A DNA stretch of 64,000 nucleotides from Microbacterium sp. KUDC0406 (GCF_021582875.1 NZ_CP091138.1:186001-250000), one strand, 5' to 3'. Shown: positions 35,616-44,896, counted from the stretch's first letter. The notes: generated from the letters alone by a model not told the origin. Made by a program: numbers and translations.

Positions 35616-35809
35616 AACCGAAGACCGCCGGTCATCGTCGTGCGCGAGAGCGCGAGGCGATCGAAGCACTGCATCGCAGGGGCCCGCGCAGGTGTGCGAG
35701 ATCAGTTTCCAGAGCTCCGTGCGCTTGCGCCGGAGCTTTCTTCATGCAGGCGGGGTCGAGGTCGATGTCCCACCTCCGTGAGGCATCTCGTACACATCAA
35801 GGAGTGACC
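35616..35809 (+). ncRNA. L10 leader (rplJ 5' regulatory RNA)
   Basis: The long untranslated leader of rplJ is the expected place for the L10(L12)4-binding autoregulatory RNA. A strong hairpin, AGCTCCG-T-GCGC-TT-GCGC-CGGAGCT at 35713-35737, is followed by TTCTTC and could be an attenuator. The leader ends with AAGGAGTGACC before the ATG. The match to the L10-leader family is by position and architecture; a covariance search was not possible. Confidence 0.7.
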
Positions 35810-36298
35810 ATGGCGCAGAAGGATGCATCGGTCGCCGAGCTCACGAAGTCATTCGAGGACTCGAACGCCGTTCTGCTGACCGAGTACCGCGGTCTGACGG
35901 TTGCCCAGCTCAAGGAGCTGCGCAACAGCATCCGTCAGAACGCTGAGTACGCCGTGGTGAAGAACACGCTGACCAAGATCGCCGCGAACAACGCGGGGAT
36001 CAGCGCTCTGGACGATGACCTCAAGGGTCCGTCGGCCATCGCGTTCGTGCACGGCGACTTCGTCGCCACCGCGAAGGCCCTGCGTGACTTCGCCAAGGCC
36101 AACCCGCTTCTCGTGATCAAGGGCGGCATCTTCGAGGGCAACGCCCTCGACGCCGCTGAGGTCGACAAGTACGCCTCGCTGGAGAGCCGTGAGGTTCTGC
36201 TGGCGAAGGCCGCGGGCATGATGAAGGCGACGATGGGCAAGGCTGCCGCCACCATCGACGCGCTTCGCGAAAAGCTGGAGACCGCCGAAGCCGCGTGA
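35810..36298 (+). CDS. rplJ: 50S ribosomal protein L10
   Basis: A 162-residue L10. N-terminal RNA-binding domain with [20 protein letters not shown] and [15 protein letters not shown]; the C-terminal helix ([17 protein letters not shown]) binds L7/L12 dimers. ATG 35810 follows AAGGAG. It builds the base of the ribosomal stalk and represses its own leader. Confidence 0.98.
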   Translation: MAQKDASVAELTKSFEDSNAVLLTEYRGLTVAQLKELRNSIRQNAEYAVVKNTLTKIAANNAGISALDDDLKGPSAIAFVHGDFVATAKALRDFAKANPLLVIKGGIFEGNALDAAEVDKYASLESREVLLAKAAGMMKATMGKAAATIDALREKLETAEAA

Positions 36299-36348
36299 GC
36301 GGCCTGGTGATCTTTTACCCCAAACCCCATCAATCTAGGAGATACATC

Positions 36349-36732
36349 ATGGCTAAGCTCACCACTGAGGAGCTGCTCGAGCAGTTCGCCGGCCTGACCC
36401 TCGTCGAGCTCAACGACTTCGTCAAGGCGTTCGAGGAGAAGTTCGAGGTCACCGCTGCTGCTCCGGTCGCCGTCGCCGGTGCTGCCGGTGGCGCTGCCGG
36501 CGCCGAGGCCGAGGAGGAGAAGGACGAGTTCGACGTCATCCTCGAGGCCGCCGGTGACAAGAAGATCCAGGTCATCAAGACCGTCCGCGAGCTGACCTCG
36601 CTGGGCCTCGGCGAGGCCAAGGCTCTCGTCGACGGCGCTCCGAAGCCCGTTCTCGAGGGTGCGAACAAGGAGGCCGCTGAGGCCGCCAAGACCGCCCTCG
36701 AGGAGGCCGGCGCCACGGTGACCCTGAAGTAA
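36349..36732 (+). CDS. rplL: 50S ribosomal protein L7/L12
   Basis: A 127-residue L7/L12: N-terminal dimerisation helices ([18 protein letters not shown]), Ala/Gly hinge, C-terminal domain [19 protein letters not shown] and [17 protein letters not shown], which recruits translation factors. It follows rplJ by 50 bases with CTAGGAGATA as ribosome site. Confidence 0.98.
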   Translation: MAKLTTEELLEQFAGLTLVELNDFVKAFEEKFEVTAAAPVAVAGAAGGAAGAEAEEEKDEFDVILEAAGDKKIQVIKTVRELTSLGLGEAKALVDGAPKPVLEGANKEAAEAAKTALEEAGATVTLK

Positions 36733-36753
36733 TTCCGCTTCACCGCGCTTTCG

Positions 36754-36780
36754 AAGGCCCCGGAGAGATCCCGGGGTCTT
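36754..36780 (+). terminator. rplJL terminator hairpin
   Basis: AAGGCCCCGG pairs with CCGGGGTCTT (one G-T wobble) around a 7-base loop, 22 bases after rplL. It also lies just beyond the 3' end of the convergent lacI-type gene. Confidence 0.78.
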
Positions 36781-36789
36781 CGTGCGTCT

Positions 36790-37793
36790 TCAGCGGAGAC
36801 CGGATGTGGACGAGCGCGCGACCAGCTCGATCGGCAGCGTCACCTGCTGGGCGGCGGAGGCCGGATGCTCCATCCGGTCGCGCAGCAGCCGCACCGCGGC
36901 CGCTCCCTGTTCGCGCGGATGCTGCCGCACGGTGGTCAGCGAGAACATCTCGGCATGCTCGTGGTCGTCGATGCCGATCACGCTGAGCTCCGCCGGCACA
37001 GCGATCCCCAGGCGCCGAGCTGCGACGATGCCGCCGATGGCGGCCTCGTCGCAGACGCCCACGAAGGCGGTCGGCCGCTTGCGCCGGTCGCCCAGCATCC
37101 GCACGGCCGCCTCGTATCCGCCCGGCATGGTGGGCGCGCCCGGGGCGTGCCTCACGTGCTCCTCGAGGCCGGCGGCGATCATCGCCGCGCGGTAGCCGTC
37201 GAGGCGGCGCTCGTCACCGACCGCGTGGGTCGCGGCATCCGCCCTGCCGCCGAGAAGCACGATGTCGCGATGCCCGAGGTCGATGAGATGCTCGGTCGCG
37301 ATGCGTGCGGCCACCGCGTCGTCGATCGAGACCGCGCTGGTGCCCTCGCTGTACGGGCCGATGCTGACCGTGGGGAGGACACCTGCAGCAGACGCTCCAG
37401 CTCGTGCGCGCTGGGCTGGATGCCGACCGCGAGGATGCCGTCGAACCGGCGCCGCGGCAGGATGTCCTCGAAGAGCCGTGCGCGCTCCGCGGATCCCTCC
37501 CTGATCCCGTACAGCACCAGGTCGTACCCCTCGGCGAACAGAGAGTCCTGCATGCCGGCCAGCAGTTCGGCGAAGAACCAGCGGTCCAGCGACGGCATGA
37601 TCACGCCGACCGACAGCGAGCGGCCGGTCGCGAGGCTCATCGCGGAGGAGTGCGCGACGTAGGACAGCTCCGCCGCTGCGGCCCGCACGCGATCGCGAGT
37701 CTCGCCGGAGACGTAGCCGTTGCCGCTGAGCGCCCTGCTGGCCGTCGCCTTGGAGACCCCTGCGCGGGCAGCGACATCGGCGATGGTGCTCAT
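36790..37793 (-). CDS. LacI-family repressor of the sugar ABC operon (one frameshift)
   Basis: 334 residues after repair. Start ATG 37793 (MSTIADVAARAGVSKATASR) gives the LacI helix-turn-helix and hinge; the effector domain has VGVIMPSLDRWFFAELLAGM, and the C-terminal half continues in another frame (SIGPYSEGTSAVSIDDAVAA, ELSVIGIDDHEHAEMFSLTT). One missing G at about 37382 reconnects LLQ-GVLPTVSIG. It is divergent from an alpha-glucoside-type importer with palindromic operators between them and should repress it in the absence of sugar. Confidence 0.85.
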
Positions 37794-37849
37794 GGGTCCT
37801 CCGGTCGACACACGGCTCCGGCACAGCGTAGCGGAAGACGCCCCTGTGC

Positions 37850-37861
37850 GGAACCGGTTCC
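37850..37861. promoter_or_regulatory. Palindrome GGAACCGGTTCC near lacI
   Basis: A perfect 12-bp palindrome 57 bases upstream of the repressor start. Its CG centre and arms suit a LacI-family operator; a close relative, GGAATCGGTTCC, lies by the importer promoter. Confidence 0.65.
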
Positions 37862-37874
37862 ATGAGGTAGGCTG

Positions 37875-37888
37875 TGGGAGCGCTCCCA
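37875..37888. promoter_or_regulatory. Palindrome TGGGAGCGCTCCCA
   Basis: A perfect 14-bp palindrome identical to the operator known for CebR-type LacI repressors of Streptomyces. It sits centrally in the divergent region. It may be bound by this repressor or by a second LacI protein acting on the same promoter. Confidence 0.75.
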
Positions 37889-37963
37889 TGAGGGAGCAGA
37901 TGGTTGCCTTGTTGTAACCCGTTCAGCATTGTGCCGGTGTGCCCTCGCCGACTAGGTTGGGCT

Positions 37964-37975
37964 GGAATCGGTTCC
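37964..37975. promoter_or_regulatory. Imperfect palindrome GGAATCGGTTCC upstream of the importer
   Basis: An 11-of-12 match to the palindrome at 37850, located 62 bases before the binding-protein start, where binding would block transcription of the importer. Confidence 0.6.
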
Positions 37976-38036
37976 TGAACGGATGCCGAAAGGTGACCGT
38001 CGAGTAATCGACAAGCACTCGAAGAGGAGAAATCAC

Positions 38037-39365
38037 ATGGCTTTGTCACAGCGATACCGCCTTCTTGCTCCGCTCGCCCTGGTCGGCGCCGCGGCGCTGG
38101 TCCTGACCGGTTGCGCAGAGGGCGACACCGGCGGCTCCGGCGATTCCGGCACCAAGACCGTCAAGATCGCCGGTGGCATCACCGGCGGCGAGGCACAGAA
38201 CCTTCAGGATTCCTTCGCCCAGTTCACGAAGGACACCGGCATCAAGGTCGAGTACACCGGCGACAAGAGCTTCGAGGGCAACATCGTCACCAAGGTGACC
38301 GGTGGATCCGCCCCCGACGTCGCGATCGTGCCGCAGCCGGGTCTGCTCAACTCGCTGATCGACACCGGCGAGGTGCAGGAGGGCACCGACGAGGTCTCGA
38401 AGAACGTCGACGAGTACTGGGGCGAGGACTGGAAGTCGTACGGCAGCGCCGACGGCACCTTCTACGCGGCCCCCATGCTCGCCAACGTCAAGGGCTACGT
38501 CTGGTACCAGCCGGCGAAGTTCAAGGAGTGGGGCGTGGAGGTCCCGAAGACCTGGGACGAGCTGCTCACCCTCACCAAGACGATCCAGGAGAAGACCGGC
38601 ACGCAGCCGTGGTGCGCGGGCTTCGAGTCCGGCGATGCCAGCGGATGGCCGGGCACCGACTGGATCGAGGACCTGGTGCTGCGCACCGGCGGGCCCGAGG
38701 TGTACGACAAGTGGGTCTCGGGTGAGGTCAAGTTCACCGACCCCGAGATCAAGACCGCCTTCGACGAGGTCGGCAAGATCCTGCTGAACGGCGACTACGT
38801 CAACGCCGGCTTCGGTGACGTGAAGACCATCAACTCGACGCCGTTCGGCAACGACATCGCCGCGAAGGTCGCCGATGGCACCTGCGCGCTGACCCACCAG
38901 GCGTCGTTCCTCACGGCGAACTTCCTCGAGGTCAAGACCGCCGACGGGAACACGCCCGAGGTCGCACCGGACGGCGACGTGTACGCGTTCGTGCTCCCCG
39001 GCATGACCGAGGGCGAGCAGTCGATCGAGGGCGGCGGCGAGTTCGTCACCCGCTTCTCGGATGACGACGCCACCAAGCAGGTCGTGGAGTTCATGTCCAC
39101 GCCGGAGTTCGCCGACGCGCGCGTGAAGCTCGGCGGGGCGATCTCGGCCAACAAGGGCGCCGACCCGTCGCTGGCCTCCAGCGAGTTCCTCACCGACGCC
39201 ATGAAGCTGCTGCAGGACGAGAACACCACGTTCCGCTTCGACGCCTCCGACATGATGCCGGCGACGGTGGGCTCCGGCTCGTTCTGGAAGGGCATGGTGA
39301 ACTGGATCGACGGCCGCGCCACCGACCAGGTGCTCAAGGACATCCAGGCGGGTTACGAGAACTAG
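38037..39365 (+). CDS. Sugar ABC transporter substrate-binding lipoprotein (AglE-like)
   Basis: A 442-residue extracellular solute-binding protein. The signal ends in a lipobox (LVLTGC) with Cys22 or so as the lipid-modified residue. Mature regions SAPDVAIVPQPGLLNSL and GWPGTDWIEDLVLRTGGPEV resemble the alpha-glucoside binding protein AglE. It captures an oligosaccharide or disaccharide outside the membrane. ATG 38037 follows AAGAGGAGAAA. A stable hairpin separates it from the permease genes, fitting its need for higher expression. Confidence 0.85.
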   Translation: MALSQRYRLLAPLALVGAAALVLTGCAEGDTGGSGDSGTKTVKIAGGITGGEAQNLQDSFAQFTKDTGIKVEYTGDKSFEGNIVTKVTGGSAPDVAIVPQPGLLNSLIDTGEVQEGTDEVSKNVDEYWGEDWKSYGSADGTFYAAPMLANVKGYVWYQPAKFKEWGVEVPKTWDELLTLTKTIQEKTGTQPWCAGFESGDASGWPGTDWIEDLVLRTGGPEVYDKWVSGEVKFTDPEIKTAFDEVGKILLNGDYVNAGFGDVKTINSTPFGNDIAAKVADGTCALTHQASFLTANFLEVKTADGNTPEVAPDGDVYAFVLPGMTEGEQSIEGGGEFVTRFSDDDATKQVVEFMSTPEFADARVKLGGAISANKGADPSLASSEFLTDAMKLLQDENTTFRFDASDMMPATVGSGSFWKGMVNWIDGRATDQVLKDIQAGYEN

Positions 39366-39391
39366 TCCTGGCCCGACGGGTCCGGATCCGG

Positions 39392-39431
39392 GAGGATGGG
39401 GCTGCGCGTTCGAGCGAGCAGCCCCATCCTC
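39392..39431 (+). terminator. Intercistronic hairpin after the binding-protein gene
   Basis: GAGGATGGGGCTGC and GCAGCCCCATCCTC form a perfect 14-bp stem with a 12-base loop. No T-tract follows; such hairpins typically stabilise the binding-protein transcript while passing some read-through to the permeases. Confidence 0.75.
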
Positions 39432-39485
39432 GCTCAGCGCGCAGCCGGCATCCGGGCTCGAAGACGCGCTCAGAAAGGCAGGGTC

Positions 39486-40829
39486 ATGACCGATACCCGA
39501 ACACTCACGACCTCTGAGGAGTCCGCCGCGGCGCCGCACATCGCGCCGAAGCAGGGCAGATACTCCGCACGGGTGACCGGCGTGGTCGCCCTCGTCATCG
39601 GCGTGCTGATCGTCGCGCTGTTCCTGTTCATGGTGACGCGCACGCCGATGGACGAGCCGAAGCCGACCTCGCTCGGCTTCTCGCTGAACAGCTTCTTCAT
39701 CTGGATCGGCGGAATCAGTCCGCTCGTGCAGATCCCCGTCGTCATCGCCGTGTTCGGCGTGGTCGTCGCACTGATACTGGTGCTGATCGAGTACGCGCCG
39801 CGTCCCGGCAGGGGCTATGCGATCCTGCGCGTGGCGGCATGCTTCGTCATCCCGCTGATCGCGTTCATGATGATGCGGCCCTATCAGGGAGCCGTGCTCT
39901 ACGTGGTGGCGATCGCACTGCTCGCCGGCGCCCTGCTGTTCTTCGCGGACTATCGCGCCAGGGCGGGTGCCGGCTATCTGTTCCAGCTGATCATCTTCCT
40001 CGCCCCGGCGGCGATCCTGCTGCTGGTCGGCCTGGTCTACCCGACGATCGCGACCTTCGTACAGTCGTTCTTCGACAAGACCGGCAAGGAGTTCGTCGGG
40101 CTCGAGAACTACGTGTGGACCTTCACGCAGCCCGAGGGCTTCTGGTCGGTCATCAACACGCTCATCTGGGCGCTGCTGGCACCCACGATCTCGACGCTCA
40201 TCGGATTGGCCTACGCGGTGTTCATCGACCGGGCGCACGGCGAGAAGTTCCTGAAGGTGCTGGTGTTCATGCCGGTCGCCATCTCGTTCGTCGGCGCGGG
40301 CATCATCTGGAAGTTCGTCTACGACTACCGGCAGGGCGACCAGATCGGCATCCTGAACGCGATCATCACCTGGTTCGGCGGTGACCCGATCGGGTGGCTG
40401 GACAAGACCCCGTTCATCAACACGTTCTGCCTGCTGGCGGTGTTCATCTGGAGCCAGACCGGCTTCGCCATGGTGTTCCTCTCCGCGGCCATCAAGGGCG
40501 TGCCGACCGAGCAGATCGAGGCGGCCGAGCTCGACGGTGCGAACGCCTGGGAGCGGTTCAGGAACGTCACGCTGCCCGGCATCCGCTCGTCGATGATCGT
40601 GGTTCTCACCACGATCACGATCGCCTCGCTGAAGGTCTACGACATCGTGGCGAACATGACCGGCGGCCGGTCCAACACCTCGGTGCTGGGCTTCGAGATG
40701 GTCAACCAGCAGCAGCGATTCCAGAGCTACGGGCACTCCTCGGCGCTGGCCGTCGTGCTGTTCCTGTTCATGGTGCCGCTCATCGTGTACAACGTGCGCA
40801 ACCTGCGCAAGCAGAGGGAGGTGCGCTGA
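39486..40829 (+). CDS. Sugar ABC permease (AglF-like) with N-terminal membrane extension
   Basis: A 447-residue permease. The C-terminal ~300 residues are a standard MalF/UgpA-type subunit with the EAA loop EAAELDGANAWERFRNVTLP that contacts the ATPase. The first ~150 residues add three or four hydrophobic segments (TGVVALVIGVLIVALFLFMV, then IPVVIAVFGVVVALILVLI and others) not present in typical family members. Start ATG 39486 follows AGAAAGGCAGG. The stop overlaps the next ATG by one base. Confidence 0.85.
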   Translation: MTDTRTLTTSEESAAAPHIAPKQGRYSARVTGVVALVIGVLIVALFLFMVTRTPMDEPKPTSLGFSLNSFFIWIGGISPLVQIPVVIAVFGVVVALILVLIEYAPRPGRGYAILRVAACFVIPLIAFMMMRPYQGAVLYVVAIALLAGALLFFADYRARAGAGYLFQLIIFLAPAAILLLVGLVYPTIATFVQSFFDKTGKEFVGLENYVWTFTQPEGFWSVINTLIWALLAPTISTLIGLAYAVFIDRAHGEKFLKVLVFMPVAISFVGAGIIWKFVYDYRQGDQIGILNAIITWFGGDPIGWLDKTPFINTFCLLAVFIWSQTGFAMVFLSAAIKGVPTEQIEAAELDGANAWERFRNVTLPGIRSSMIVVLTTITIASLKVYDIVANMTGGRSNTSVLGFEMVNQQQRFQSYGHSSALAVVLFLFMVPLIVYNVRNLRKQREVR

Positions 40830-41806
40830 TGGCCACCGTGGAGACCGCTCCCACGCCGCGTTTCGACGCCAAGGAGGCCCGACGGGTCGCCCGGCAGACG
40901 CGCAAGCTCGAGAACGAGGCGCAGAAGAAGCTCGCCTCGAAGGGCGCCACGATCGTCGCGATCGTGATCGCCGTGGTCTGGACCATCCCGACACTCGGCC
41001 TGTTCGTCACCTCGTTCCGCCCCGGTGCCGACTCGTCGGTCACCGGCTGGTGGACGGTGTTCGTCGACCCGAACTTCACGCTCTCGAACTACGCCGAGGC
41101 GCTGACCGCCGGCGGCACCGCGCTGACTTTGGCGGACTCGTTCATCAACTCGCTGGTGATCACGATCCCGGTGACGATCTTCGCCATCGCGGTGGCATCG
41201 CTGGGCGCGTACGCGTTCGCCTGGATCCCGTTCCGGGGCAGGGGCTTCCTGTTCGTGGCGGTGTTCGCACTGCAGATCGTGCCGATCCAGATGACGCTGG
41301 TGCCGCTGCTCAGCCTGTTCTCGCGAGGCCTCACGGTCAACGGCGTGCAGATCTTCCCCGGGCTCGCGCTGCGCGATGTCGACCACAGCTTCGCGACGGT
41401 GTGGATCGCGCACACGATCTTCGCGATCCCGCTGGCGATCTTCCTGCTGCACAACTTCATCGCCGAGCTGCCCAGCGAGCTCATGGAGGCGGCGCGGGTG
41501 GACGGCGCCGGACACGGGCAGATCTTCTTCCGCATCATCCTGCCGCTGTCGATGCCGGTGATCGCGTCCTACGCGATCTTCCAGTTCATCTGGGTGTGGA
41601 ACGACCTGCTGGTCGCGACGATCTTCGCGCCATCGAGTTCACTGCCGTTGATGCAGACACTGAACTCGCTGTCCGGGTCGTGGGGCGACAAATGGTTCCT
41701 GCAGTCCGCCGGAACGTTCATCTCGATCATCGTCCCGCTGATCGTGTTCTTCGCTCTGCAGCGGTTCTTCGTGCGCGGCCTGCTGGCCGGCGCGACCAAG
41801 GGCTGA
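40829..41806 (+). CDS. Sugar ABC permease (AglG-like)
   Basis: A 325-residue MalG-type permease with six membrane helices and the EAA loop MEAARVDGAGHGQIFFRIILP. It pairs with the AglF-like subunit in the membrane. Start overlaps the previous stop (TGATG). No ATPase gene is in this operon, so a shared MsiK/UgpC-type ATPase encoded elsewhere is expected, as is usual in actinobacteria. Confidence 0.88.
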   Translation: MATVETAPTPRFDAKEARRVARQTRKLENEAQKKLASKGATIVAIVIAVVWTIPTLGLFVTSFRPGADSSVTGWWTVFVDPNFTLSNYAEALTAGGTALTLADSFINSLVITIPVTIFAIAVASLGAYAFAWIPFRGRGFLFVAVFALQIVPIQMTLVPLLSLFSRGLTVNGVQIFPGLALRDVDHSFATVWIAHTIFAIPLAIFLLHNFIAELPSELMEAARVDGAGHGQIFFRIILPLSMPVIASYAIFQFIWVWNDLLVATIFAPSSSLPLMQTLNSLSGSWGDKWFLQSAGTFISIIVPLIVFFALQRFFVRGLLAGATKG

Positions 41807-41819
41807 GCGCCGCGTGACA

Positions 41820-41856
41820 GACCGCCGGGGGCCGTCCGCGACGGGCCCCGGCGGTC
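41820..41856 (+). terminator. Terminator of the sugar ABC operon
   Basis: GACCGCCGGGG...CCCCGGCGGTC forms a long GC stem, extended by GCC/GGC and GTC/GAC inner pairs, 14 bases after the permease stop, followed by TTCG. Confidence 0.85.
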
Positions 41857-41895
41857 TTCGCGTACGTGGACGCCGGGATAGACTTGTGCCTTTCT

Positions 41896-41907
41896 CGAAT
41901 CGATTCG
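41896..41907. promoter_or_regulatory. Palindrome CGAATCGATTCG upstream of the MFS gene
   Basis: A perfect 12-bp palindrome 23 bases before the GTG start of the Bcr/CflA-type transporter. It could be an operator for an unlinked regulator; no adjacent regulator gene is evident. Confidence 0.45.
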
Positions 41908-41929
41908 GCATCCTCCTCGAAAGAACTCA

Positions 41930-43277
41930 GTGACAGACGAGCGCACCCCCACCGGCAGCATCCGCGCCATCACCGGCAGCATCCGCACCTCGACGTCCAC
42001 CGGGGCGATCCGCACCCTCGGTCCGAACCCGGCCACCGCGCCGGTCATGCTGCACCCTGGCGACGCGATCCCGGGCGGGCGGCGGGTGCTGTACATCGTG
42101 CTGCTCGGCGCGCTCACCGCTCTCGGCCCGTTCACGATCGATCTGTACCTGCCGGCGTTCCCGGTGCTGGAGAGCGACTTCCAGACGACGGCCGCGATGA
42201 TCCAGCTCACGCTCACCGGCACGATGCTCGGCTTCGCGATCGGCCAGCTCGTGGTCGGCCCGCTCAGCGACAAGGTGGGCCGGCGCGTGCCGCTGATCTC
42301 GGTGACCGCGCTGCACGTGCTGGCCAGCGTGGCGGCGGCGCTCGCGCCGAACCTGCTGCTGCTCGGCGGCGCGCGCGTGCTGATGGGCGTGGGAGCCGCC
42401 GCGGGAGGCGTCGTGGCGATGGCGATCGTGCGCGACCTGTTCGGCGGCAAACGCCTGGTGGTCATGCTGTCGCGGCTCGCGCTGGTCTCCGGCGTCGCTC
42501 CGGTGGTCGCGCCCCTGATCGGCTCGTGGCTGCTGACCGTCATGTCGTGGCACGGCATCTTCGTGGTGCTCGCTTGCTACGGCGCGGTCATGCTCGTCAC
42601 GACCGCGGTCTTCATCCCCGAGACGCTGCCGAAGGAGCGTCGCCAGGAGCGCGGCACCGGCACGGCGCTGCAGCGCTACCGCAGCGTTCTCACCGACCGT
42701 GTGTTCCTCGGCGTGCTCGTCATCGGCGGCATGACCTTCTCGGGGCTGTTCTCGTATCTGTCGGCCTCGCCCTTCCTGTTCCAGGAGACCCACGGACTGG
42801 ACCCCCAGCAGTACGGCCTGCTGTTCGCCGCGAACTCGCTCGGCGTCGTGCTCGGCGTGCAGACCGCGGCGCGGCTGGCTGCCCGGTTCGGTCCGCAGTG
42901 GGTGCTCGCGGTCTCGACGGCGATGCTGCTGCTTTCTGGAGTCGCGATCATCGTCTGCGACCAGCTCGGGCTCGGCCTGTGGGGCACCGTCATCCCGCTG
43001 TTCGTGTTCATGACCTCGTGCGGATTCAGCTTCCCCTGCGTGCAGGTGCTCGCACTCGACCGGCACGGCAAGGCCGCCGGCACCGTCGGCATCCATCCTC
43101 GGCGCCAGCAACAACGGCATCGCCGCGCTCATCTCGCCGGTCGTGGGCTGGATCGCGCGGGATGCCGGGATCACCGCGACGACGATGGCCTCGGTGATGG
43201 CCGGATGCGCCGTGCTGGCGATCCTGTCGCTGTGGCTGATCGTGCGCCCGCGGACCGTCGGGATGCTGGCGCCCTAG
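41930..43277 (+). CDS. Bcr/CflA-family drug efflux MFS transporter (one frameshift)
   Basis: About 448 residues after repair, with 12 membrane helices; helix 1 region has ALTALGPFTIDLYLPAFPVL, the Bcr/CflA signature, and the 2-3 loop is GPLSDKVGRRVPLI. The last ~60 residues are shifted: removing one G at 43088-43089 gives AAGTVASILGASNNGIAALI and the normal end at 43277. The cytoplasmic N-terminus contains a small internal repeat (two TGSIR units). GTG start at 41930 with GAAAG upstream. Substrates are unknown. Confidence 0.83.
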
Positions 43278-43597
43278 GGCTGTCCGAGCAGGACGAGCAG
43301 AACGTGCGAGGGGTCGACGGCCTCGACCTCGTGCGGCACGGAGGCATCCACCTGGATCGCCCCGCCGGCTGCGAGATCGTGCTCCGCGCCCTCGACACGG
43401 AACAGGATTCGGCCGGATGCCACCTGCACGAGGATCGGCACCGGGGCGCGGTGCTCGCGCAGCACGGCGCCGGCATCCATCACGAGAGTGCGGATCCTGA
43501 AGCCGTCACCGTCCAGGGTCTTGTGCGGCCGCACCCGGCCATCCTCGATCGGATATCTGTCGGCGAGGTCGGCGGCGGAGACGGCGATGAGGGTCAT
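43274..43597 (-). CDS. Cupin-domain protein
   Basis: A 107-residue single-cupin protein: EHRAPVPILVQVASGRILFR and the second motif region AIQVDASVPHEVEAV. The first motif has fewer histidines than metal-binding cupins, so metal binding is doubtful. TATGCT lies 6 bases before the ATG on this strand, predicting a leaderless mRNA. Its stop overlaps the convergent MFS stop by 4 bases. Confidence 0.82.
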   Translation of the reverse strand: MTLIAVSAADLADRYPIEDGRVRPHKTLDGDGFRIRTLVMDAGAVLREHRAPVPILVQVASGRILFRVEGAEHDLAAGGAIQVDASVPHEVEAVDPSHVLLVLLGQP

Positions 43598-43635
43598 GGG
43601 CCGAGCATACGTCGCGGGCAGGGCAGAATGGCACG

Positions 43636-44265
43636 ATGAGCAGACGTGCGGGGGCGATCGCGGGCGGAGCTCTCGTCGCGGCGGCCATCCTGCTCGGAGC
43701 GCTGGTGACGCTCGCCCCCCTGGACGGCGTGCTCGACGGCCGGTGGAACGAGCTGATGGCAGTGGTCAGACAGCCGTGGGCGATCGAGGTCGCGCTGTTC
43801 CTCAACTGGATCGGCGGGGGATGGCGTGCCGTCTTCCTGGTGCCCCTCGGCGTCGCCGGGGTCCTGCTGGTGCTGCGTCGGTGGCGCGAGGCGCTGTTCG
43901 CGCTCGCCGCCTTCGCCGCCAGCGCCGCCGGCGTGCAGCTGCTCAAGGCGCTGTTCGGGAGAGCACGACCCGAGGACCTGCTGGTCGCGTCCGATTTCGG
44001 TTCATTCCCCTCCGGGCATACCGCCAACGCCGCGACGATCGCCATGGTGCTGTGGCTGATCACGCCGCGGGTGTGGGCGGCGATGCTGGGTGCGCTGTGG
44101 GTCGTCGCGATGGCGCTGTCGCGCACGGTGCTGAGCGTGCACTGGCTGACGGACACCGTCGGCGGCGCGCTCGTGGGGGCGGGCACGAGCCTGCTGGTCG
44201 CCGCGCTGCTGTGGGCCTGGCTACGCTGGGATCGGCGCCCGCCGACGGCGGAGCGCCCAGCCTGA
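43636..44265 (+). CDS. PAP2-family membrane phosphatase
   Basis: A 209-residue protein with five or six membrane helices and all three phosphatase motifs: KALFGRARP, PSGHTANA and SRTVLSVHWLTDTVGG. It probably removes phosphate from a lipid such as undecaprenyl or phosphatidylglycerol phosphate outside the membrane. CAGAAT is 6 bases before the ATG. A GNAT gene follows after 14 bases. Confidence 0.88.
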   Translation: MSRRAGAIAGGALVAAAILLGALVTLAPLDGVLDGRWNELMAVVRQPWAIEVALFLNWIGGGWRAVFLVPLGVAGVLLVLRRWREALFALAAFAASAAGVQLLKALFGRARPEDLLVASDFGSFPSGHTANAATIAMVLWLITPRVWAAMLGALWVVAMALSRTVLSVHWLTDTVGGALVGAGTSLLVAALLWAWLRWDRRPPTAERPA

Positions 44266-44279
44266 CCCAGGAGGACTCC

Positions 44280-44885
44280 GTGCCGCAGATCCGTCCCTAC
44301 CGCCCTTCCGACCGCGACGGTCTCTACGACGTGTGCGTGAAGACGGCGGATGCCGGTGCGGATGCGACGGGCATCCTCTCCGACGACCGGCTCTGGGGCG
44401 ACGTCTGGGCGGTGCCCTATGCCGAGCGGCACCCCGACCTGTGCTGGGTGGTCGAATCCGACGACGAGCGCGTGATCGGCTACATCGTCGCGACGGACGA
44501 CACCACGTCGTTCGAGGCCTGGTTCCGGGACGAGTGGTGGCCCACGCGCGTCGGCGAGTACCCCGAGCCTCCGGTGGAGGGGCACGACCGTCAGGCGTGG
44601 GTGATGTCGTACGCCGCCGCCCGCGGCGCGACCGACGAGCCGAACGCCGAGAAGTATCCGGCGCACCTGCACATCGATCTGCTGCCCGAGACGCAGGGCA
44701 TGGGACTCGGACGTCGCCTGACCGAGGTGCTGTTCGCCGAGCTGGCCGGTCGTGGCGTCGCAGGGCTGCATCTGGGCATGAACCCGCAGAACACCGGAGC
44801 CGGCGCGTTCTACGAGCGCCTCGGGATGCAGATGCTGCCGTCGGACGAGGGCGTGCGGATGTACGGAGTGAGGTTCGGGGCATGA
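44280..44885 (+). CDS. GNAT-family N-acetyltransferase
   Basis: A 201-residue acetyltransferase. IRPYRPSDRDGLYDVCVKTA begins the fold and LHIDLLPETQGMGLGRRLTE is the acetyl-CoA-binding motif A (Q-x-x-G-x-G/A). Members close to this type include acetyltransferases acting on sugars or peptides; the substrate is not evident. GTG start at 44280 with CCAGGAGGA in front. Followed by a bidirectional terminator. Confidence 0.85.
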   Translation: MPQIRPYRPSDRDGLYDVCVKTADAGADATGILSDDRLWGDVWAVPYAERHPDLCWVVESDDERVIGYIVATDDTTSFEAWFRDEWWPTRVGEYPEPPVEGHDRQAWVMSYAAARGATDEPNAEKYPAHLHIDLLPETQGMGLGRRLTEVLFAELAGRGVAGLHLGMNPQNTGAGAFYERLGMQMLPSDEGVRMYGVRFGA

Positions 44886-44896
44886 ACCCGAGAACG

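Noticed and set aside
38046..40994. A 982-codon frame antisense to the sugar ABC genes
   Set aside because: Same cause: shadow of the binding-protein and permease genes. The translation is rich in Arg, His, Asp and Gly with no fold signature.
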